From positions 1 through 10,847 of the forward strand of contig JAFIHP010000110.1 in assembly GCA_017849335.1 (NCBI GenBank): a stretch of DNA of 10,847 bases, in the 5' to 3' direction. The notes under the pieces were generated by a model. That model made no database searches and was not told where the DNA came from. It saw only the letters and a program-made list of their open reading frames with translations. Shown here piece by piece: positions 6,519 to 10,847 of the stretch (position 1 is its first letter; the number at the start of each line of letters is the position of its first letter). The position numbers and the translations under genes were made by a program. Source of the DNA: Actinomycetales bacterium (GTDB lineage: Bacteria > Actinomycetota > Actinomycetes > S36-B12).

Positions 6519-7322
6519 CTACGTGATGTCGCGGCGGATCGTCGTCCGCGACGCGATCGCGGCGAACACGACCGCGTAGACCAGCAGCAGTCCGATCGCG
6601 GCCCAGCCGGGGAGGACGTCGGCCGTGGTGAAACTGCCGGTCATGTCCGCGCGCATCCCGACGTCCATCGCCGCACTCAATGCTCCTCCGGGCAGCCACT
6701 TGGCGACGGCCGGCAGGAGGGCGCTGACGATCGCCTCCAGCAGCAGGACCCAGACGACCACGGCGATGATCGCCGCGACCTGGCTGCGGATGAGCGCGCC
6801 GATGCTGACGCCCAGGATCGCGTAGAGCGCCATGCCGATGACCGCTCCGACGAACACGCGTCCGACCATCGCGGCTGTCAGCGGCGTGTGGTCGAACGGA
6901 AGCAGCGTGGCGTAGGTCGCGACGGCGACGGCGAGCACGACGACGACAGCCATCGCGGCGCCCAGTCCGGCGTAGAGCACCATCTTGGCCGTGACGACGC
7001 GACCGCGGCGCGGCTCGGCGAGGAACGTCGAGGTGATCGTCATGTGCCGGTACTCGCCCGTCATCGCGATGACCCCCAGGATCAGGGCGAACAAGGCACC
7101 GGTGCCGGCCTGCGACAGGACCGTGGTGATGAATGCCGGGTTCTGCAGCTGGCCCTCGCCGAGGGTCTCGACGCCACCGGAGATCGTGCCGCTGGCCAGC
7201 AGCACGGTCGGCACGACGTTGACGGTCGACAGGGCGACCGCGACCAGCGTGAGGACCCAGACCATCTTGGTCGTGGTCACCTTGCGCCACTCGGCCGCGA
7301 GCAGCGCGCCCCAGCCCGTCAC
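6519..7322 (-). CDS. ABC-2 type transporter permease
   Basis: A 267-residue membrane protein, the transmembrane partner of the ATPase encoded just upstream. Six hydrophobic segments are visible at about 20-43, 68-88, 110-136, 150-178, 181-204 and 239-258. The first is preceded by a short cytoplasmic stretch (LAAEWRKVTTTK) typical of this family. Between segments 2 and 3 is GEYRHMTITSTFLAEPRRGRVV (89-110), the conserved cytoplasmic loop of the ABC-2 permeases that pair with BcrA/NatA-like ATPases. The GTG start overlaps the ATPase stop by 4 bases (GTGA) and has AGGAGA 6 bases upstream, so translation is coupled. Such pairs usually export drugs, peptides or lipids, or act in resistance. The substrate cannot be read from the sequence. 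Confidence 0.92.
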   Translation of the reverse strand: MTGWGALLAAEWRKVTTTKMVWVLTLVAVALSTVNVVPTVLLASGTISGGVETLGEGQLQNPAFITTVLSQAGTGALFALILGVIAMTGEYRHMTITSTFLAEPRRGRVVTAKMVLYAGLGAAMAVVVVLAVAVATYATLLPFDHTPLTAAMVGRVFVGAVIGMALYAILGVSIGALIRSQVAAIIAVVVWVLLLEAIVSALLPAVAKWLPGGALSAAMDVGMRADMTGSFTTADVLPGWAAIGLLLVYAVVFAAIASRTTIRRDIT

Positions 7323-8224
7323 GACTGATCTCCTGTCAGCTCGAGGAAGACACGTTCGAGGTCGCGCATCCCAGCCGAGAGCTCGTGCAGCTCGCAGCCG
7401 GCGAGGAAGGCCGCATGGCCGACCTCGGCCGGGGAGGCGCCCGTGACCACGATCGCGCCGTCCGGTCGCCGGGTGACCTGAGCACCGGCTCCGAGGGCGT
7501 CGACGAGGCGCTCGGGGTCCGGGGTTCGCACGACGACCGGCGCGGCACCATCGCCGCCGAGCTCGGACAGCGGGCCGGCGTGCACGAGGCTGCCCTTGCG
7601 GATGATGACCACGTCGTCGACCGTCTGCTGGACCTCGGACAGCAGGTGGCTGGACACCAGCACCGTGCCGCCCTGGCGGGCGCGCTCCTGCAGGAACGCA
7701 CGCAGCCAGGCGATGCCCTCGGGGTCCAGGCCGTTGGTCGGCTCGTCGAGGATCAGCACCGGCGGGTCGGCGAGGAGGGCGGCGGCGAGTGCGAGGCGCT
7801 GCCGCATGCCGAGCGAGTACTCGACCACCCGGCGACGTGCTGCCGGCGTGAGGCCCACGAGGTGGAGCACTTCGTCGACGCGGGTGTCCGCGATGCCCAT
7901 CGTGGTCGCGACGACCCGGAGGTGGTTGCGTCCGCTGCGCCCGGGGTGGAAGCCGCTGGCCTCCAGCGATGCACCGACAGTAGACATCGGCTGGGGGGGT
8001 GCCGTGTAGGCGTGGCTGCCGACGAGGGCGCGTCCCGACGTCGGCGTGACGAGTCCGAGCAGGCAGCGCAGCGTGGTCGTCTTGCCCGAGCCGTTCGGAC
8101 CGAGGAAGCCCGTGACGCGCCCGGGCTGGACATCGAAGGAGAGGTCGTCGACGGCCTTCACACCCTTGCGGAAGACCTTCGTCAGCCCCTCGACCCGCAG
8201 TTCGGTGGGAGCGACAGGAGGCAT
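7319..8224 (-). CDS. ABC transporter ATP-binding protein (BcrA/NatA-like exporter type)
   Basis: A 301-residue cytoplasmic ATPase that should power the adjacent permease. The motifs are complete: Walker A GPNGSGKT (42-49), signature YSLGMRQRLALAAAL (136-150), Walker B VLILDEP followed by TNGLDPEG (156-170), and the switch His in VSSHLL (His193). In the Q-loop region the residue is Glu (SLEASGFHPGRSGRNHL), a common variant in this exporter subfamily. After residue 220 there is a roughly 80-residue C-terminal extension of the type seen in drug-exporter ATPases. ATG 8224 is preceded by TAGGTT with a 6-base gap and no well-spaced Shine-Dalgarno, suggesting a leaderless message. The last four bases are shared with the permease start. 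Confidence 0.94.
   Translation of the reverse strand: MPPVAPTELRVEGLTKVFRKGVKAVDDLSFDVQPGRVTGFLGPNGSGKTTTLRCLLGLVTPTSGRALVGSHAYTAPPQPMSTVGASLEASGFHPGRSGRNHLRVVATTMGIADTRVDEVLHLVGLTPAARRRVVEYSLGMRQRLALAAALLADPPVLILDEPTNGLDPEGIAWLRAFLQERARQGGTVLVSSHLLSEVQQTVDDVVIIRKGSLVHAGPLSELGGDGAAPVVVRTPDPERLVDALGAGAQVTRRPDGAIVVTGASPAEVGHAAFLAGCELHELSAGMRDLERVFLELTGDQS
7329..7334 (-). promoter_or_regulatory. Ribosome binding site of the ABC permease inside the ATPase gene
   Basis: AGGAGA on the minus strand lies 6 bases before the permease GTG (7322), within the last codons of the ATPase gene. It supports the GTG start and tight coupling of the two proteins. Confidence 0.75.
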
Positions 8225-8230
8225 GCTTCC

Positions 8231-8236
8231 AACCTA
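8231..8236 (-). promoter_or_regulatory. Candidate leaderless -10 element (TAGGTT) for the ABC transporter pair
   Basis: TAGGTT ends 6 bases before the ATPase ATG at 8224, inside the 41-bp gap after the MFS gene. The intervening bases GGAAGC are too close to the ATG to be a good Shine-Dalgarno. It implies the ABC pair can be transcribed independently of the MFS gene. The hexamer is identical to that at 997-1002. Confidence 0.45.
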
Positions 8237-8265
8237 TCGGCCACCACGGGGCCGATGTCCACTGC

Positions 8266-9702
8266 TCAGCGGGCTGCGGGCTGCGGCACCTGCGCGTCCT
8301 GACTGATCTCTTCCAGCGAGCGCCCGGTCGTCTCGGGGACCTTGTGCCGCACGAAGAAGATCGACGCGATGGCGAACAGCGTGAAGATGCCGTACGCGAA
8401 CGTCAGGCTGCGCGCGGCGACGGGTGGGAAGGCGGTCGACACGGCGAAGTTGGCCATCCACTGGGCTGCAGCGGCGACGGCAAGGGCGGCAGCGCGGATC
8501 GAGTTCGGGAACATCTCGCCGAGCAGGACCCAGACGACCGGTCCCCACGACATGCCGAAGAACACGACGTACGCGTTGAACGCGAGAACCGCGACCGTCG
8601 CGGTCGTGCCCGCCAGTTGCGGCTGGCTGGACCCGTCGGCGGCGACGACCTGCGTCGCGGTGCCGAAGATCGCCGTCAGCAGCGCGAGGGTGACGACCAT
8701 GCCGGACGAGCCGATCAGCAGCAGGCGCTTGCGTCCGATCCGGTCGATCAGGGCGATCGCCACGACGGTGGTCGCCACGTTCACCGCGTTGGTGATCATC
8801 GACGTCAGGAAGGCCTGGTCCTGCGAGAAGCCGACGGACTCCCAGATCAGGTTGGAGTAGTAGAAGACGGCGTTGATGCCGACGAGCTGCTGCAGGGCGC
8901 TGAGGATGATGCCGATCCAGACGATCGGCAGGAGGCCGAAGCGGGGGCCCCGCAGGTCCCCCATCCGTGACCGCGTCTCCGTCGACATCGTGGCCTGGAT
9001 CTCCGAGACGCGTGCTCCCTGATCGGTGGTGAAGATCGTCTCCAGCACGGCCTTCGCCTCGCCGAGCCGCCCGCGCTCGACCAGGTAGCGCGGCGACTCC
9101 GGGAGGCGCCAGGCGAGCACGAAGTACACGATCGCGGGGAACAGCTCGATCAGGAACATCCACTGCCACGCCTCGATGCCGAGCAGCCACGTCGCCGTCG
9201 ACGACCCGGCGGCCTGCACGATCAGGTAGTTGGTCACCGCGGTCGCGAGGATGCCGAGCACGATCGCGAGTTGCTGCAGCGAGCCGAGCCGGCCCCGCAG
9301 GCCGGACGGAGCGATCTCCGCGATGTACATCGGTGCGATGACGCTCGCGATCCCGATGCCGGCACCGCCGATGAGCCGCCACAGCATCAGCACCTCGACG
9401 TTCGGCGGGAAGGCCGTTCCCACCGCCGAGACCGCGAACAGTGCCGCCGCGATCAGCATCACCCGCCGGCGGCCGAACGCGTCCGCCAGCTGACCGGCGA
9501 ACCAGGCGCCGATGGCCGACCCGATCAGCGCGATGGAGACGACGAACGCCATCACGCCCGAGCCCAGGTCGTACGTCGAGGCGATCGCGGTGTTGGCGCC
9601 GTTGATGACGGCGGAGTCGAAGCCGAACAAGAAGCCGCCGAGCGCAGCCGTCGACGCCAACCCGACGACGCGGCCCGTGCGGTACCCCGAGTCCCCAGAC
9701 AT
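8266..9702 (-). CDS. Sugar porter family MFS transporter
   Basis: A 478-residue, twelve-helix membrane protein of the XylE/GLUT-like sugar porter family, probably a proton-coupled sugar importer. Visible family motifs are FGFDSAVINGA (26-36), DAFGRRR (74-80) in the loop between helices 2 and 3, GLRGRLGSLQQL (134-145), PESPRYLVERGR (201-212), QQLVGINAVFYYSN (271-284) in the sugar-binding helix 7, DRIGRKR (320-326), WGPVVWVLLGEMFPNSIR (386-403) and the end motif PETTGRSLEE (456-465). The length is typical. The frame stays open upstream of 9702, but sugar porter homology starts at MSGDSGYRTGRV and the DNA beyond encodes a divergent gene. TAGCGT with a 7-base gap precedes the ATG and there is no Shine-Dalgarno. 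The exact sugar is not determinable; no catabolic genes are adjacent. Confidence 0.94.
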   Translation of the reverse strand: MSGDSGYRTGRVVGLASTAALGGFLFGFDSAVINGANTAIASTYDLGSGVMAFVVSIALIGSAIGAWFAGQLADAFGRRRVMLIAAALFAVSAVGTAFPPNVEVLMLWRLIGGAGIGIASVIAPMYIAEIAPSGLRGRLGSLQQLAIVLGILATAVTNYLIVQAAGSSTATWLLGIEAWQWMFLIELFPAIVYFVLAWRLPESPRYLVERGRLGEAKAVLETIFTTDQGARVSEIQATMSTETRSRMGDLRGPRFGLLPIVWIGIILSALQQLVGINAVFYYSNLIWESVGFSQDQAFLTSMITNAVNVATTVVAIALIDRIGRKRLLLIGSSGMVVTLALLTAIFGTATQVVAADGSSQPQLAGTTATVAVLAFNAYVVFFGMSWGPVVWVLLGEMFPNSIRAAALAVAAAAQWMANFAVSTAFPPVAARSLTFAYGIFTLFAIASIFFVRHKVPETTGRSLEEISQDAQVPQPAAR

Positions 9703-9709
9703 AGGTGGG

Positions 9710-9715
9710 ACGCTA
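9710..9715 (-). promoter_or_regulatory. Candidate leaderless -10 element (TAGCGT) for the MFS gene
   Basis: On the minus strand TAGCGT ends 7 bases before the ATG at 9702. The intervening bases (CCCACCT) are pyrimidine-rich and cannot act as a ribosome binding site. It lies 29 bp from the opposing candidate -10 at 9745-9750. Confidence 0.48.
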
Positions 9716-9744
9716 GTGGGACGTGAGCACGGAGGTGTCTGGCT

Positions 9745-9750
9745 TACGCT
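9745..9750 (+). promoter_or_regulatory. Candidate leaderless -10 element (TACGCT) for the L,D-transpeptidase gene
   Basis: TACGCT ends 6 bases before the GTG at 9757, with TATCCG between. No Shine-Dalgarno is found at a usable distance (GGAGG at 9731-9735 is more than 20 bases away). The same TANNNT spacing is seen at the divergent MFS gene and elsewhere in the window. Confidence 0.48.
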
Positions 9751-9756
9751 TATCCG

Positions 9757-10847
9757 GTGCGTCTTCCCCGTCTCCTGACCGTCGCCGTGCTCGCCGCGGC
9801 GGTTGCCGTCCCGTCCGCTGTCGCTCTGGGCGCCCCGGCCAGCGCCGCGCCGTCGGTCGTCCGTGCCGCCGACGTGCCCGCCGCCCCGTCGATCACGTCG
9901 ATCGTCGGCGGACTCGCGCCCGGTCAGCTGCTCGTCTCGTACACGGCACCGCTGGCGGACGGCGGGTCGCCCGTGACGGGGTACGAGGTGTCGGTCGACG
10001 CGGGCGTCACCTGGTGGCCCTGCGTCGGCACGGCCGGCACCTGCACGCTGACGAACCTGACCAACGGCACGCCGTACTCGGTGTCGCTGCGCGCCGTGAA
10101 CGCGGCCGGGCCGGGCCCAGCGAGCGCGCCCGTGGCGGCCACACCCAGCATCCCGGACCCCGCCAAGCCTGCGGTACTGCCCAAGCCGCGCAGCTGGGTC
10201 GGCGCCACCTTCCGGTCGGCCATCAACGGCCTCGGCGTCACTGGTGCGACGACCAAGCTCGGCGTCGGCACGCTGCCCGCCATCACGTTCAGCAAGGCGA
10301 TCCCGGACAAGGCTGTCGCAGAGAAGCACCTGACGGTCACGGCGCTGGGTCCGGACGGGACCACCAAGGTCGTCCGCGGCGCTTGGGGCTGGATAAGTGA
10401 CCGCACCGCCGTCTTCCGCCCGGCCAAGTACTGGCCCGGGCGGTCGACGATCACGGTGACCTCGACCCTGGACAAGGCCGTCCTCGGCAAGTCGGGCAAG
10501 AAGTACGTGATCGGGTCGCCGAAGCTCGCCACGAGCTGGTCGTTCAGCACGGCGCGCAAGCTCGTCGCCCGCGTCGACGGGAAGACCGACCGGATGAAGG
10601 TCTACATCGACGGCAAGCGGGTCAAGAACTTCGGGGTGTCCCTCGGGAAGACCGACTGGGAGACGCGCAACGGCGTGAAGGTCATCAGCACGCAGAAGGA
10701 GCCCACCCACACGTACACGAGCACGTCGCTCAACCTCGGTCCCGAGGAGGAGTACACGCTCGAGGCGCCGTGGAACACCCGACTCACCCCGACCGGTGAG
10801 TTCATCCACACCGCCACGTGGGCGTACGGCCGCATCGGCCGGTACAA
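9757..10847 (+). CDS. Secreted L,D-transpeptidase with N-terminal fibronectin type III domain (3' end missing)
   Basis: At least 363 residues, open to the window end. Residues 1-30 form a Sec signal peptide (two Arg, a hydrophobic Ala/Val/Leu core, cleavage after APASA) with no lipobox. Residues about 42-130 form a fibronectin type III domain (GGSPVTGYEVSVDAG, LTNLTNGTPYSVSLRAVNAAG). Residues about 145-265 match the Ig-like domain of actinobacterial L,D-transpeptidases (TFSKAIPDKAVAEKHLTV, WGWISDRTAVFRPAKYWP). From about 268 the YkuD domain begins (ARVDGKTDRMKVYIDGKRVK, SLGKTDWETRNGV) and continues to GEFIHTATWAYGRIGRY, just short of where the catalytic SHGCxN motif is expected. YkuD enzymes make 3-3 peptidoglycan cross-links or attach proteins to the wall. 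GTG 9757 gives a clean signal peptide and follows TACGCT by 6 bases. The catalytic Cys is not visible in this window. Confidence 0.9.
   Translation, partial: MRLPRLLTVAVLAAAVAVPSAVALGAPASAAPSVVRAADVPAAPSITSIVGGLAPGQLLVSYTAPLADGGSPVTGYEVSVDAGVTWWPCVGTAGTCTLTNLTNGTPYSVSLRAVNAAGPGPASAPVAATPSIPDPAKPAVLPKPRSWVGATFRSAINGLGVTGATTKLGVGTLPAITFSKAIPDKAVAEKHLTVTALGPDGTTKVVRGAWGWISDRTAVFRPAKYWPGRSTITVTSTLDKAVLGKSGKKYVIGSPKLATSWSFSTARKLVARVDGKTDRMKVYIDGKRVKNFGVSLGKTDWETRNGVKVISTQKEPTHTYTSTSLNLGPEEEYTLEAPWNTRLTPTGEFIHTATWAYGRIGRY

Noticed and set aside
6351..7328. Plus-strand 325-codon frame opposite the ABC permease
   Set aside because: Arg/Asp/Gly/Gln-rich shadow product without any motif. The minus frame encodes six clear membrane helices.
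7385..8302. Plus-strand 305-codon frame opposite the ABC ATPase
   Set aside because: No domain. The minus frame has intact Walker A, signature and Walker B motifs.
9723..10400. Plus-strand 225-codon frame overlapping the L,D-transpeptidase gene
   Set aside because: Low-complexity Arg-rich product. The frame from 9757 has a signal peptide, fn3, Ig-like and YkuD segments.
9703..10809. In-frame upstream extension of the MFS gene, giving an 847-residue protein
   Set aside because: The extension is antisense to the L,D-transpeptidase gene, has no recognisable domain, and sugar porter homology begins at the ATG at 9702.
1..10847. Mobile elements, CRISPR arrays, toxin-antitoxin or defence genes, tRNA
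   Set aside because: No transposase or integrase motifs, spaced direct repeats, cloverleaf-like sequences or shifts in base composition were seen. All sizeable gaps are promoter or terminator regions of about 120 bp or less.

Overview
The window is very GC-rich, uses GTG as well as ATG starts, and is densely packed with genes. It carries a nickel superoxide dismutase (NiSOD), a single-chain E2-like/E1 2-oxoglutarate decarboxylase/dehydrogenase (Kgd) and a DUF6104 small protein. Together these point to the chromosome of a high-GC actinobacterium, possibly Nocardioidaceae/Aeromicrobium-like; the family-level guess is weak. There is no rRNA, tRNA, CRISPR array, insertion sequence or phage gene that I can support. 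Most of the window reads as ordinary core or near-core chromosome.

Left part (1-2429): the 5' end of sodN (NiSOD) runs leftward off the window. Divergent from it, and 75 bp away, is sodX, the small S26 peptidase that trims the NiSOD propeptide. Three further rightward genes follow: a DUF3291 protein, a VOC/glyoxalase-like protein and a zinc-less quinone-oxidoreductase-type dehydrogenase. They sit close together, but each has its own TAGGGT/TAGGTT hexamer 6-7 bp before the start codon. This suggests separate leaderless transcripts rather than one operon.

Middle (2430-6518): a perfect 14-bp inverted repeat lies between converging genes and probably ends transcription from both sides. Leftward from about 6450 come kgd, which feeds 2-oxoglutarate through the TCA cycle, and eight bases after it the 59-residue DUF6104 gene, probably co-transcribed.

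Right part (6519-10847): an ABC exporter pair (ATPase and six-helix permease, overlapping by 4 bp) and a sugar-porter MFS transporter all read leftward. Divergent from the MFS gene across only 54 bp is a secreted L,D-transpeptidase with an N-terminal fibronectin type III domain; it is cut by the window edge before its catalytic cysteine motif.

The most interesting signal is architectural. Six start codons (553, 1009, 1461, 8224, 9702, 9757) have a TANNNT hexamer ending 6 or 7 bases upstream, and none has a well-placed strong Shine-Dalgarno. In contrast sodN, kgd and the permease have clear Shine-Dalgarno sequences. In one case the -10 hexamer is built from the TAG stop codon of the preceding gene. 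I found no convincing wholly new multi-gene system; the best under-described element is the kgd-DUF6104 pair.
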